Below, one piece after another: positions 36,230 through 48,689 of a DNA stretch of 62,000 nt (its first letter is position 1; each line of letters begins with the position of its first letter). The stretch covers positions 14,682 to 76,681 of the forward strand of contig MNCI01026491.1 of the NCBI GenBank assembly GCA_015680685.1, written 5' to 3'. The notes under the pieces were generated by a model. It saw only the letters and a program-made list of their open reading frames with translations, was not told the origin of the DNA and did no database searches. Source of the DNA: Gnetum montanum. Taxonomy: Eukaryota > Streptophyta > Gnetopsida > Gnetales > Gnetaceae. Made by a program: the position numbers and the translations under genes.

Positions 36230-39040
36230 TGTAAAATCTATTTGGCTCATGTGGTTCTAGGTGGTGATGGCTCCTCCATGGGTTGCTTCCCCTTGTCTCG
36301 TGCTTCAAGTTTTGGAATTTGATGACTCTAAAATAGTGCATAGAGCTTTTTCTCTTCCGTTCAGGGATCCTGTGCCATCCATGCTAATGCTCCAATGTTT
36401 GATAGAGTTGAAACCTCCCATGGGCATGATAGTTGCAAGAACATCTTATTTGCTTTGACGTGCCAAGCCGTAAACAACCGTCATTCCTCCTCATAGGCTT
36501 TGGCTTTATCCTTGTACTCTTGAAAATCCATAAGCCATCAAGACAAGTCTACTGGGACATCTCTCTAGCCTTGGTAGCTAGTCTTAACCACCTCTAGTTT
36601 AGAATTTATGAATTCTAGCTTCTGCAAAATTTTCTTGTGCTCCGCAAATTCTACTTCATATTTGGTGTAGGTGGTAGCTACTTGCTTCTTGAGCTCTGTT
36701 CTTAAGCATCCTGCTATCAACATGGCTAGATTGACATACTACAGGTTTTCCAATTCCATGTACTCATGAGATCTTTAATCTACAAGTCCTAGATTTTAAG
36801 TTCCACCTAGTGAGCAAATGCATATGTGTCCAATATGGCCTGCCAATCAGTGTGTTGAGCATTGAAAGCATTGATGTGGGCCTTGGCCATATGGATCTTC
36901 TTTTCTATGATCCTCTTGTATATTCCCACCTAGTCTTTGAAGTGCTTCTTTAACTTTTCATGTCATTTGGCTTCATTTTTACACATCCTTATTTCAATGG
37001 TCATCTTTTGATGGATTGTGCGTACCTCCTCCATTGAGACAATTCGATTCTCTCTTGTCAAACGGTTCATGTCTTGGTTAACCTTGACCAAGTATTCTCA
37101 TAATTGCTAAAAGTTTTTCTTGAGAACATTTTTCTATTTTTCCATAGTGGTTAATCAAAGGTTATCAACAACAAGTTGTTTATTCTCCTCTTGTAAGGCT
37201 CTAAGTGCCTTGGCGTGTGCATAGGTTTGCACTTGTGCCTTGGATGCATCCCAGTTGTCCTTCTCTTTCTCCTTCACCACTCTTTTATTGTCTGCCAAAA
37301 ATTCATTAAGTTGCTCTATCCTGAAAGTGTTTAGCTAGTCTATGGAAACAAACTAAGATGGATCCCACTGTGCAGCTTGTAGGGTGATGAGCCTCTCCTG
37401 TAGTCTTGCTAACTCTACTTTCGCTTGCTCAACCCTGATCTTTACCATGACCAACTTTCCTTTGGTGGAGATGAGGTCTGATTGTGCTACCATGACATCT
37501 TGTGGAATTTCAAATAGGGATGTCATTACTTATCCTATTTGCAACAATCGATCAAGGACATCCTCATACTCCACAGGAGTCATTGAGGGACCAGCCAAAG
37601 TTTGAGCATCTCATTCTCTTGTGAAATCTACTGGTGGCACAACAAGAACGTTGAAATATTCTTTCATGTGGTCTGTGACCACTTCTATGGTTTTGGCTAC
37701 ATCCTGGTGCTGCATGACCACCACTGTGGTCCATTCACCTATTTCCAATTGCACCTAGAAAGACGTAATGTTCCCTAAAATATGTTGTGACCAATGAGTC
37801 TCCCCTCCTCTTGTTTGGATGGACACCTCGCCCTGTGCATGATTGATAGAAATTGAGGGCCATATAGTGTCATTGATGATGCAGAAGAGATTAGCATCAT
37901 CATGACTTTCCCAACTGACCATCTTAGTGATGGCCCTGAGGTGGCTCATCAACGATCGGTAATCCTACGGCAGTGATGGGGGTTAATCCTACTGGCTTGT
38001 GCTAGGCCTTGCTTCTTGTTGTTGACTGGGCCTCATGCTTGGAAGTTGGCTAGGCCCTAAATTTTGAATTGTAGTGGGTTCCACCATCTATTCTTTCTCT
38101 TGCTTTGGCTCCAGTGTCTCACCAACACTTTTCCTCGAAGTTGGTGGCTTCAGCAGTTTAGTGAACAAAGCATTCTAGACTCTTCTTAGGACATCATTGG
38201 TGTACCCTAGAATTTTAGCACGTTTGCACATCTTCCTAATGAGACAAGGGAAAGGCAACACGAACTTCCCTATCTTGCATTGTTTAAACCACCTCAAGAT
38301 CTCCATGAGATATAGATGAGGAAGTTTAGCATTAACCTTTTCCATCAATATCGCACTTCCTCTTGCCACATATGTTGAGATTCTTTTTAATCGTCTTGTG
38401 GGGAAGATGTGATAAGTGCCAATCTCAAAGTATATCCTTTCTTCCAACATCAACTCTCCATATGTCTTATCTTCTTTACCATACACCCTATCCAACCAAA
38501 CTCTTCACATATCCACATTGGAGCAAGTGGACAGGTGAGCAATTTTTGGCCCTATATTTGGAAGGTTTAGCATTTCCAAGATGGCCTTGGTAGAAAAATT
38601 TACAAACACACCAAAAATGTTGACTGTGATGCCTTCTTTCTTATTGTGCCAAATTTAATAGGTTTCTCCTAAGTACCAAGCATCATTTTCAGAGAGGATA
38701 GGCCATAATGGAGACCCTTTGAGTTGGTCTCTAACAGCCTCAGGAGAAAATTTCATGAAAGGTCTGAAGTTCAATTCTGCGATCACTGCAGCCAACATGG
38801 ACTTTTCATGGACGGCCTGAACACACTCCAGGGACAACATTAGTTGTTGTTCCTGTTTAGGCACTGTAGTAGCTCCTCCTTTTTCTTGTCCCAATTATAT
38901 AGTAGCAAGAGTCTGTTGATGGATGATAAATGATTGTACCTCCTACTCTGCATGTTGTTTAGGAGATGCTTGTCTTCTACCTTTCTTGGGTCGCTTGGAC
39001 ACACCTTAAGAGGGTCCTTCTTGTTGTCCACACTTTGGGA
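36230..39040 (-). pseudogene. Family A ORF2: N-terminal domain plus coiled coil
   Basis: About 900 codons stay in one minus-strand frame, broken by roughly twenty stops but with no frameshift that I can see. The N-terminal third has WPILSENDAWYLGETY (about 38705-38658), TVNIFGVFVNFSTKAIL and LPFPCLIRKMC (about 38258-38226). The middle and C-terminal parts are long amphipathic Glu/Lys/Gln/Leu-rich stretches (for example KVNQDMNRLTREN) typical of coiled coils. I see no signal peptide, transmembrane segment or enzyme motif. The N-terminal part recalls the plant transposon-protein domain found in many retroelement ORFs, but this is from memory and unchecked. The copy at 7380-10118 keeps the same order of blocks. 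Confidence 0.75.
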
Positions 39041-39064
39041 CCATCTGCAATCACACAGGGCCAA

Positions 39065-40181
39065 TCATTAGTAAGGTTTCTTACCAAAGTTAAGTTATAC
39101 CTTACTTCTTACCTTAATGGGTTTGTCTCTTATTTCATGTGATTTAAAGTTAGGAATTTTTTTTGAAAATGTTCCCAAAGGGTTTTAATATTTGGGTTAC
39201 TTTGATTAGGTGGCTTAACAATTTTAATTTCTAGGTATAAGTGAGGAGATGAAGTTATTTTTGGTACATGTTTATCATTTTGGTATAATTAATTACCCTT
39301 GATAGTGTCCTTTGGGTGGTGACAGATTTCAAAAAAAAATTGTATGCAATTCAAAGTGTACCCCTCCCCCACAACAAAGCTAAACACTCCAGGTTCAGAT
39401 AGGTTCGAGTAGAATGAAAATCGGAGCACTAGAGAGCAAGTGATAGCTATTGGAATAAGAGATACACAATTGCAAGTCGTAGAAGAAAATTTGAAAAACT
39501 CCCCTGTGTGAACAGTTGCAAATGATGTGGATGTTTGTGGAGTGGGGGTGCATATTTATAGTTTTTGTGGGATGTGATATTGCATATGCAATATCGTGGC
39601 CTGTTTGAAGTAGGGTAATTAGAAAAAAATAGAAAAAAATGAATAAAAATTTTATTTTTTGAAAGTTCTAACTTAAAAATGAAGGACTTGAAGTCAATAT
39701 AAAGGGTCTAGGGTAATATTGATCAGGCCCAAAGGCATAGAAAGAATAATGGTGTAAAATTCGGCAATGGAAGTCATGAAGAGTATGAGAAAAAAGGATA
39801 TGTGTTGGTACATAGGAACATTTGAACTAGAAGGATGATAAGGAAAAGAATAGATTTGGCAATGAAGTGCTCGAAGGGTATAAAATGATGTGGTGGTGTG
39901 CAACAAGTACAAATTACAAAAGTTACGCAAGTGGGTCCTCCCCAAAGTAGGTTCCAACCTATAATTCCCTTGTGTAACCACATCTTAAAATGTCCATAGG
40001 CACTAGAAGGTTTAAATGTAATCCACACCAGTTCCATAAAACACAAACATGTAGATACCACCATGATGAAGCATGAATTCAATGCTACATAATACATGAG
40101 TCACAAATACATGAACAACGAGATGAGGCAAATTGTAGAAGGGATTGCAGAGATTAGAACATGAGGTAACTGGCCTAGGGC
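39065..40181. other. A element linker between gag and ORF2
   Basis: A non-coding, T/A-rich linker on the minus strand downstream of gag. No enzymatic motif was seen where pol would be expected. Open stretches here are short and lack family resemblance. Confidence 0.5.
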
Positions 40182-40481
40182 ATAATGAATCCTTAATATA
40201 AGGCATGATTAATTTATCATTAATCCTTCACTCAAAAATCAAGACCAAGTCCATTCCTCTGATCAGTGACATTGCATTATTNTACATGAGTCACAAATAC
40301 ATGAACAACGAGATGAGGCAAATTGTAGNAGGTGTATGATCACTTAGTGTTTCATACAAGGGAGGAGTGATTCTTGCTTNAATAATGAATCCTTAATATA
40401 AGGCATGATTAATGTATCATTAATCCTTCACTCAAAAATCAAGACCAAGTCCATTCCTATGATCAGTGACATTGCATTATT
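40182..40481. repeat. Duplicated patches bounded by N bases
   Basis: Single Ns lie at 40282, 40329 and 40380. Between them are 46 bp copied from 40093-40138 and 50 bp copied from 40523-40572. 40382-40481 repeats 40182-40281 at an exact 200-bp offset. This patchwork of read-length pieces looks like a gap-filling artefact rather than biology. Confidence 0.8.
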
Positions 40482-40684
40482 TCATCCCAATGATAGACAA
40501 CAATGAGAGCATCATGATGGTAAGGTGTATGATCACTTAGTGTTTCATACAAGGGAGGAGTGATTCTTGCTTTGTGGCACTCTCTTCTTTTTTTTCTTCT
40601 GGCCGCTTTGGCACACACTTTTCTTTCCATTTTTTTCATTTCATCATCGTTCATCATTTTTTTGAATGCTTAATCCAGAGAAGC

Positions 40685-40735
40685 CACCTACCTTCAAGCA
40701 TGGGTGCATGTCTTTCCAGTGGGAACCCCCTAGAA
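40685..40735 (-). repeat. Single copy of the ACCCATGCTTGAAG motif
   Basis: On the minus strand it reads GGAAAGACATGCACCCATGC and on through TTGAAGGTAGG, matching the tandem units of element C at 20411-20735. It lies between gag and ORF2. The AG|GTAGGT context resembles a splice donor, which is speculative. Confidence 0.6.
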
Positions 40736-41259
40736 TAGCATTTAGTTTCCTTGATTGAGTGCCTTTTTATTACTCTTACTCCCATTTTTCATTAGATCTA
40801 CAAGGATATTAGTACAACCAAGCTTCATGATAACCCCTACAGATGTCACCAAAGAGAATCCACAAGTCCCCTTGATGTCACACCCTAGCCATTCCTGCTA
40901 AGTCCATCCTTCTTCACTTTGGGTATAATAATACAAGGTTACTTTAAGTTTTAATGATTAGGAATATCATTGTACCCAAGGTAGAACCTCTTATTAATGG
41001 AATGGGTAGTGGATGTGATGGGCTCGTTATTCAAGTAATTAGTCACTTGAGACTTGATAGTAGAGAAAAACACCTCAACCAACAAGTCACATGAGTGTTT
41101 TATTCATAGATGAGATTACCCATATAAAGATAAAAAGATAAAATAATAAATAAAAAGATGAACTAGCCAACAAAAAGATAAAACAAAAAATTGAAAGATG
41201 AAAAAATGGAAAACAAAAAATTGTCAAATTAAAGAAAATGAAAATTATTTATTAATTTT

Positions 41260-43276
41260 GCTTGTTAGAATGGAGGATATCCCCCATGAATAAACTTTTG
41301 AGCATGGCTAGAATTAATAAATGGAAGGTTTGGATACAAGCATTTTGGAAACGTTGGAGTCAGATCATATCCAAACTATCGGGTGTCTTTTGAGGTGGTG
41401 GTAGGAATATACCCAAATTGGGATTCACACACTTGATTGTAGTAGGCATAGTGGGGCAGATTATACGATGTGGTCATGTGATAAGGAGTTGACCCACTAT
41501 GGCACCTGTTACTATAATATGGTATGCAAGGATTGATATGTCTCCTTTTTTGGCTAAATTCACTGGGCTGCATGGTTGTTGAAGTATTGTTTGGTGGCCC
41601 TGATAAGGTAACACGAGGCATTGGGTTTGAGGAGGAGGATGCACCATAGTGTTGAACTTATGTTGAGTTGGAGGATGCAGTGGTTTCTAAACTGAGGTTT
41701 TCCTTTTGACGGTCATGTCCAAAGAAGGGACACTTATGATGTTGTGAAGGATTTCCATTGCTATTGATAGTAGAAGCACAAGTCACATTCATGGGTTGAT
41801 GTTGTGGTGCAAACCCTTCAAGCACAAATGGTGGTGATGTAGAAGGAGGTGAAGGATGAGAATGTTGAAATTGAGAAGAAGTATAATGTACATGAGGTGG
41901 TGGTCCTGTTGGAGAGGATATGGGTTGATAGTATTAAGGAGAATAATAATAATGTGATGAGATAGAAGATGTTTACCCAGTTGGGGAAACAAGATGTTGA
42001 ACTTGATAAGCACTTAGGTTCGGATGGTATGAAGGGTATAACCGATTTGGGGACGGCCTCCTCCACGACTAGGATTATTGCCACTGTGATTGAACATAGT
42101 ATTTCTGCATGGACTCTGGATGTAACATTCTTCTCCAATGCTCATGTAAATGTGACAAGATTGGGCATTTGCCCTTGGGGTGATCGTACAAGAAAATGTT
42201 ACATTGATACATATGATTGATAGTTAAGTTCTTATTCTCTTCAACCCTTCTTTCTAATCATCTAAAGGTGTTTTGTCCTATTTCTTGGGTTCTCATAACT
42301 CTACCTCCAATAATTTTGGTATATTCTCCACATTTTTCATGTATCCACTCTATCACCTTATTAATCTTTGCCTTAATTTCATCTAATGATTGTAGTACTG
42401 GAAAAGATGGTTCCACCTCCTTGAGGTGAGTTGATTTCTCCTCTTCATAATCATGGGCCTTTATTGATTTTTGGGCCTGTTGAGATTTTTTAGCATTCTC
42501 CCATTTAGCCATTTCTCCTTCTTCTTTTGCTACTTGCTTAATAAGCTCTTGAAATTGGTGGCTCCATAGTTCATATAGTTGACTTGGGGCATACATCCCT
42601 AGGGTTTCCCTTATCTCATTATGGAGCCCATCTATGATGTGATACATTAGCCTTTCCTTGGAGAACCCGTGGCTTAGGTAATTGTTTAACAATGCATAAT
42701 ATCTTTCTAAGGCCATGTCCAAGGGTTCATGTTGCACTTGTTTCAACTCTTGGATTTTTCTCCTCAAGGCTGACACTCTCGCATAGGTTTGATATCTTTC
42801 ATTAAATAGTTTTACCATTGTCAACCAACATCAGATTGATTTTGGTTTTAACGACTTATACCATACTTTTTCTTGGCCAACGAGTATTGTAGAAAAGAGC
42901 TTAAGTTTTTGCCATCCATTATTAATGTTATTCCATACATAGGCATCATGAAAGGCTTGTAGATGATGTTGTGGATCTAAATCATAGCTTCCTGAAAACT
43001 TAGGAAAGTTGTTTAAGTTAAGCCTAGGTAGACGGCTTTCTTTATGATGCCTGTGGGATATTCGAATGGCCTCTTATATTTTTGTTAGGCTTGTAGTGGC
43101 CAGTAGGATTTCATCGTCACTAGGTATGTTATGCAGTTGTCAGTTGGGATGATGTTGTTTGCATTTATGATCATAGGAGACCCCTACATCAGATTTGGTA
43201 CTCCAAACTTCATCTTCACCATTGTATAATTCGTTGGTTCTCCAATGAATTGCCTTATTGGTTGTTGCATTATCAT
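41260..43276 (-). pseudogene. Family A gag
   Basis: This is the Gag structural protein of the A element. Reading starts about 145 bp after the primer site (ATG at 43276), with a frame change before the conserved core. Core blocks in order are NNFPKFSGSYDLDPQHHL (about 43010-42960), LKLFSTILVGQEKVWY (about 42905-42860), then a stretch of 188 open codons at 42824-42258 with VKLFNERYQT and HIIDGLHNEIRETL. The C-terminal part (to about 41260) is rich in Pro, His, Tyr and Gln, and I could not see an intact CCHC knuckle. The homologous gag of element C is at 14071-15640. Confidence 0.8.
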
Positions 43277-43419
43277 AGTCTTGTGAGAGAGAGATGGTTG
43301 TAAATTTATGTGTGATTTAATTGCAATTATTATTATTATTATTTTTCTAAAAGATATACTATTAATAATTTGTTACAATGATCTTGTATGATGTAACTAA
43401 TCTAGATAACTAGCACTGT

Positions 43420-43436
43420 CCCCAGCAACGGTGCCA
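43420..43436 (-). other. Primer-binding site, tRNA-Asp type
   Basis: On the minus strand, one base after the LTR end, it reads TGGCACCGTTGCTGGGG. The 3' end of plant tRNA-Asp would pair with TGGCGCCGTTGCCGGGG, so there are two differences, both of the kind expected from cytosine deamination. Confidence 0.85.
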
Positions 43437-43437
43437 A

Positions 43438-44221
43438 TGATGAGTGGCGAGGTACCCCTACACTCAACCATACGAATACAAGCGTTTCATGCACAATCCT
43501 ATCGAACTCTGCAAATGGGGTAGTGGTGGGATCTAGGTAACTACTCATTGATCGCAGTTCATTCTCTTCCCACCTGGACTAGTATTTGCTTTGTCAAATA
43601 TGGTTTAGTCTAGAATGAGATGTATGATGTGGTCCTAAGCTAGTGCTACTTCTAGAGGCAATGGAAATAACTTTGATTAACCTAAGAGGGAAAGGGTGAA
43701 GAGATTCTAAGCTAGACTAAGTGCAATAAGCATCTATCCCTTAATCATCTGTACACATCTTGGACCTTGTGCATGACTACTACTGGGATTACCAAGCGCA
43801 AATCCTAGGTATGCTACTAGGTTACCAAGTAGTCACACTTAAATGCTTGTGATTAAGTTGTACTCATTCCTCATTTAAGGAGTTTAGGGTGAAGATATAT
43901 TAACTATGAAAATAATAAATAACAATAATAATTGAATAATTAAACTAAGTGAATGCTATAATGATGAAGTAATATCAATCTTTATTTATGGTCATGTGCG
44001 TGTCCAAGTACATTAGACTCGAATAAAGGTGTCGTACAATTACAATAATCACACTGCGAGCATGCACTAGGAGAAAGGGTTGAGGAAAAACTAACAAGAA
44101 AACTAATTTCTAACTAAAACTAACTCTCCTTCATTGTGCACCTAAGGTGTATTTATAGGCCTGCACAGGAGCCATGATATTGCATATGAAATATCACGAC
44201 CTAATGAATCACGATTCATTA
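43438..44221 (-). repeat. Family A 5' LTR
   Basis: 784 bp. The inner end reads CACTCATCA on the minus strand. The outer end reads TAATGAATC, so the canonical TG has mutated to TA. A TATA-like element lies near 44150-44159. Confidence 0.88.
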
Positions 44222-44226
44222 GCAAC
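44222..44226. repeat. Target site duplication of A element, right
   Basis: GCAAC, identical to 35231-35235. Confidence 0.9.
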
Positions 44227-44399
44227 TCCCACAACTTAATTTGTAAACATGAATCTAGATCAACCTTCCACATTAATGTCTAACACATTTGACATCATGA
44301 TCCACCCAAAGCATGCTGCGCTAAGCCATAAACAATACAATGTTGTTTGTGCCAAAATCCAAGCAAGATTACTAGTGGATTACCTTAACTACGGATGAG

Positions 44400-46180
44400 T
44401 CCACTGAGATAGACATGAGTACAACCACTCCTTGTTCGACGTAATCCCACTCATAGAGTCCTACCACTAGCTATTGTTCCATCTCATCTATGAAAATGAG
44501 CATAATGTAGGGATAACCTATGAAGAAGCCTCACAGGAGGAAGAAGATGCGTTTAAGGCCCACTTAGAATGTGAGAGCCCCCTCTACACTGTCTGAGATG
44601 GTGCTCATCCCTAGTACAGCCCCTCCTCAGTTTAGTTCATCCATCCTCTCTGAGATGGTGATCATGCCAATTCATCCTTCCTTGCAAGTGATTGTTGCAT
44701 CTACCCAACCCTATGAACACACAAGGGCCACCTCCCAGCCCTAGATGATTCAAGCATCCCATGTCTTGCTTATTTCATCGGTGTCCACAACGTCTATCTA
44801 ACCCACTCATGTGTGATCCACCTCAATCACCGCATCCATCCCTCAGCCAACACATCAACTAAACCCATCCACTCTAATGTTAAACTAGTAATGATCTTCT
44901 GCCACAATGTTAAACTGGTAACCTTTGCAACCAACAATCTGACCCTATGCTATGCAACCACCACAAGCCTAGCCAATGGAATTGGTTGGCACATCCCCAA
45001 GCATGGATCAGGCATTCCAACTAATCCAATGTTTGATGAAGGAGATTAACCAACTCAAAGCTGCCTCCTTTGAAACAATCAATGTGGTGGACTTCTACCG
45101 GGACAACCCCATAAGTCCTATAGTCCCACCCCTAACTCTTCCAATTGGGGTCCAACTATCTCAACTTCCCAAGTACAATGGTAAAAGAAACCCTAATGCA
45201 CACTTGGCCATATTTCAATTCAAGTGCTTTCTCCTTCAAGCCTAGCCACATGCTAGCATGCATGTGTTCCCCAAGTCACTCATTGGCAAGGCCTTAGACT
45301 GGTATCTCATGCTACCTAAGGCCTCAATCTCTTCTTTGGAGGATCTCATAAGCTAGTTTGTGACACGCTTTAGGTACAACTTAAAGCCTGAAGCAATCCT
45401 TAACCAACTCATGCAAGTCAAGTAGGGGTCCCTAGAGCTTGTGCCAAAATTTGTCCAATGCTGGAGCATTGCATTGAGTGAAATGTGTGAACCCATAGTA
45501 GAGATGTACCCATTAACCATCTTCAAGGGTGCAGTAAATAGCTTTATCAAGTCCAAACTGTAGTACCTAGCCCTGAAGTCTCTCAGACAAGCCTTTGCCC
45601 AAATGAAATGCATAGAAGAGTCAACCCAAGCTAGTAACAACCTAGCCTACATGGCCTATAGAAACTAACATGTGCATAAGCAAAACGCAATAGTGGAAAT
45701 AGTGGTCGCAAGTATAAAAGCAACCAACTAGGGCCTAAAGACTAAGTAGCCCAAGGCCCTAGCTCACAAAGTTGCCAACTTTGGCACCAACTCACCTACA
45801 TCGGTAGGGGTCACCCTACAGCCCAAATTTAAGTGCAAGGATCACTCAAAGTAAATACCACTACCAATGGAATCCTCTGAACTGCTACAGAAACTCCTGA
45901 AATCTAGGTGAATCCAACACAAACACATATTAAAGATTGCCTACCAAAAACATGATAGGTATTGTGAACTACTGAGGAACACCACCTTAGCTGTACCAAA
46001 CGAGCCCCTAGTCCCACAACACTTTAAGTTGCACCAATATTGTCATTACCACTAGCTATTTGATCATAGTACGGACAACTATCATGCTTTGCAAGATGAC
46101 CTACAAAGAATGATAGAATGAGGCCAACTCATGCTCGATGCAGCGAGCTAATCCAACGCAGACGATGCCTCCTACATCAT
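44400..46180 (+). pseudogene. Family B gag (element X)
   Basis: Second copy of the family B gag. After a Pro/Ser/Thr-rich N-terminal part come VDFYRDNPISP and QLSQLPKYNGKRNPNAHL (about 45150-45210), then GKALDWYLMLPKASISSLE and LKPEAILNQLMQVK. A nucleic-acid-binding region with YCHYH and DHSTDNYHALQDDLQRMIE lies near 46030-46110. It is cleaner than B1 in its core but has several stops. The leader upstream (44227-44400) was separated from its LTR by the A insertion. Confidence 0.78.
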
Positions 46181-46779
46181 AAACTCCTTCAGTGTAGGTG
46201 GAAAGTCTAAACCTATGCAACAACCTTTTGTGATCTGCATGCCTCCCAGCAAGTCAAGGATCCCCTCAGCCTCCATAAGCAAGAGGTTCCCCTTTGTTAT
46301 CAAAGTATCACCTCGAGTACCCACAACACCTTGTGTGGTCAAGGTCCCATAGCAATTGTCTACTAAGATGTTAAACTGGAAACCAAACCAATTGTTTGCT
46401 AATACATTAAATTGGCATGACATAATAACAACAAGCACTAAGAAACCTTTCATCATCAAGGTGCCATAACAAGTTGGCCCTGCAACAACTCCTAAACCAC
46501 CGTTTGTCATAAGGGTGCTACAACATGATGGCCCCTCACCTACCCAAAGCCCAATAATGGGCAATGTCATGATCTCTCCTTCTTCAAGGGCCGATCCCAG
46601 TACCAACTCGAGTAGGCCTACCAAATGGAAACACAAGAGGATGAACAAGTTCCCTACAACCCCCATTGTCAAAGCAAAGGGCATAACCAGAAAGCAACAA
46701 CCAAACACTGGGGCCACTACCCCCAAGAAACCCAAGCCTAAGTCCCCTCCATAAGAGATTTGTCTCTCAAGCCACATGG

Positions 46780-47582
46780 AGGAAGTTAAGGCTAACACAA
46801 CGATTGATGATAAGGACTTCATAGTTACAATAACCTATGCGAAACAAACGCTCAAGTAAAAGAACATAATGTTGAGCTTGTACGACCTGGTCATGACCTC
46901 ATCTACTCACCCCCAAGCATTGGCCTAGATGTTGGCCTCCATTTTTGTTACGAAGGACATCCCTATAGATGAGAACACCATATGTGCAATGATGTTGCCC
47001 CCTACACCATAGGAATTGGGTTCAACATCCTTAGCATTTCGCAATAATGTAGTCAAAGATAACCCCAAATAAGAGGAGGTCACTACAACTCCACTATCCA
47101 TTAACATACATGTTGGGCAGTGCACGATCTGTAGAGTGCATGTCGATGATGGTGTAGCAAAAAATGTAGTTCTGTACTCTTTCATCAACAAGTTAGGCCT
47201 GGTAGATGAAATCATGCCAACCAAAATCATGTGTCTAAATTTATTCAATGAATCATGCATTACTATTAGGAGTACAATCAACTTTGCCTTTGTAGCAGGA
47301 GAGAAATTCCCCACCAACATAGATTTCACTATCATAGAGGAGATGCAAGGCTTCAACCTAATCCTAGGAAGCCCTTAGCTAGCTCAACTATGGGCCATCT
47401 CCTCTCCCATCCACCAGGAAGTCCACCTTCCATATGAAGGTGGTCAAGTTATTATCCATGGTAATAATGCCTCCTCTTCAGCTATCCACAACATAGACAT
47501 GGAGCAAGTGTCGGGAGTGGAGTTTCTTAGTGGTACACCTATGGAAACCAATGCAACACCTAAGGCTAACACACTTGAATAA
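46780..47582 (+). pseudogene. Family B retropepsin-like protease (element X)
   Basis: HVDDGVAKNVV (about 47140-47170) keeps the catalytic Asp, but the usual Thr/Ser-Asn context is altered. GFNLILGSP (about 47350-47378) is the second protease motif, with the Arg of LGRP changed to Ser. The acidic tail matches B1. The Pro/Thr/Gln-rich linker before it at about 46190-46760 corresponds to 25870-26590 in B1. Confidence 0.75.
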
Positions 47583-47929
47583 GTGGTTGAAGCCAATAGC
47601 TTCCTAGAGGATCCTAGACCCTATGCATTCCCTAATCCAAACCAAATTAGGAAAAAACTACTCAATCAACACACTCCCTTGACTGAAAATGCTCTAGGCA
47701 CGTACCTACCCCTTACCTCTACTTGCCATGCATTTTTTACTTTCATTTGCATCACGCTAGACTATGCATTTACATTTTTCCTATTCGCTTAGATCACAGG
47801 TTTCATTTTGTTCATGTTTTTTTTCTTTTTTTACGCATTCATCAACTTAGCTTATGCATTGCATTTGAAAAACATAAAAAACACATAAAAATCATAAAAC
47901 TAAAACTGCAAAAAAACATGTGGCATAAA

Positions 47930-48540
47930 AAGCTTTAAACTAGCCCACAACCTAGAATGACTTTAAAATAGCAACCTATGACCTACCATGGCCTCAAATT
48001 GGCAACGTACAGCTTGAAATAGCCCAAAACTAGTAACACTCAATGGCTTAAAATGGCCTTAAACTAGCGATGGCCTGAAATGGCCCAAAACTAGCAACCC
48101 TCGATAGCTCAAAATGGCCTTAAACTATCACTACAACCTAGAATGGCCTAAAACTATCATTTTTTGCATTACTTTCATTTCATTTGTGTATTTTAACTCT
48201 GTTTAAAATAGGTGTCGCTTGATCTTGTTTTTCTAGCTAATTTTTGTAGGAACCTGCAAGCACACAACATGGCTACACATGCAGTATCGCACCTCACACA
48301 AGCAAGGTAAGCACTCACCTGTCATGATGCAAAAAATTGGCACAGACAGCCTGCTATGACTATAAACTGGTGCAACAGTCTACTATGACTATAAACTAGC
48401 ATACAGCATCCTTAGGTCATCACGTTAAATTGGCACAATAGCTTGTCCACTACGACATTTAATTGGCATACAATAGTTTGCTAGGACTATAAACTATCAC
48501 TCTACGGTCTGCTAGGACCTTAAACTAGGTTTACACACTC
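47930..48540. repeat. GGCCTTAAACT minisatellite (element X)
   Basis: The same array as in B1, in two blocks: 47930-48165 with the typical core, and 48340-48535 where the unit reads closer to CTATGACTATAAACT. Between them lies a pyrimidine-rich segment ending TTTTTGTAG at 48241-48249, which is repeated before pol at 52206-52254. Confidence 0.75.
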
Positions 48541-48689
48541 ACAACATCATTGCCTCCCACCATTCTACTAATCTTTTGAAGCACTTTTCATTGGTGCAAC
48601 CTTTGAAGAACTTGTAGAATCATCACCCTAGCACTTTCATTAGCTTCCTGAGCACTTGCAACTAGCATAGCATTTGATGCATTTGCAAC

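Larger units (their letters stand above)
35236..44221 (-). mobile_element. Complete family A LTR retrotransposon without pol
   Basis: An 8986-bp element on the minus strand: LTR 43438-44221, primer site 43420-43436, gag 43276-41260, linker, ORF2 about 39040-36230, purine-rich tract next to the 3' LTR, LTR 35236-36037, and 5-bp target duplications GCAAC. The internal region shows no reverse transcriptase, RNase H or integrase motif on either strand, so it would need enzymes in trans. The LTRs differ at many positions, so the insertion is old. It landed at the LTR/leader border of element X. The tRNA-Asp primer and an extra ORF before the 3' LTR recall the Athila group, an inference from memory of that lineage. 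Confidence 0.88.

Noticed and set aside
41789-42138. Two minus-strand frames, one His/Leu-rich
   Set aside because: Out-of-frame readings of the Pro/His/Tyr-rich C-terminal part of the family A gag.
43420-43436. Possible tRNA-Asp gene
   Set aside because: Only the 3' 17-18 nucleotides match tRNA-Asp and no cloverleaf surrounds them. The position next to the LTR makes it a primer-binding site.
46172-46822. 216-codon minus-strand frame with a hydrophobic, membrane-like protein
   Set aside because: It lies opposite the Pro/Thr/Gln-rich linker between gag and protease of element X. The + strand frame has homologues in two other copies, so the antisense frame is a composition effect.
46925-47356. 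143-codon minus-strand frame
   Set aside because: Antisense shadow of the protease of element X.
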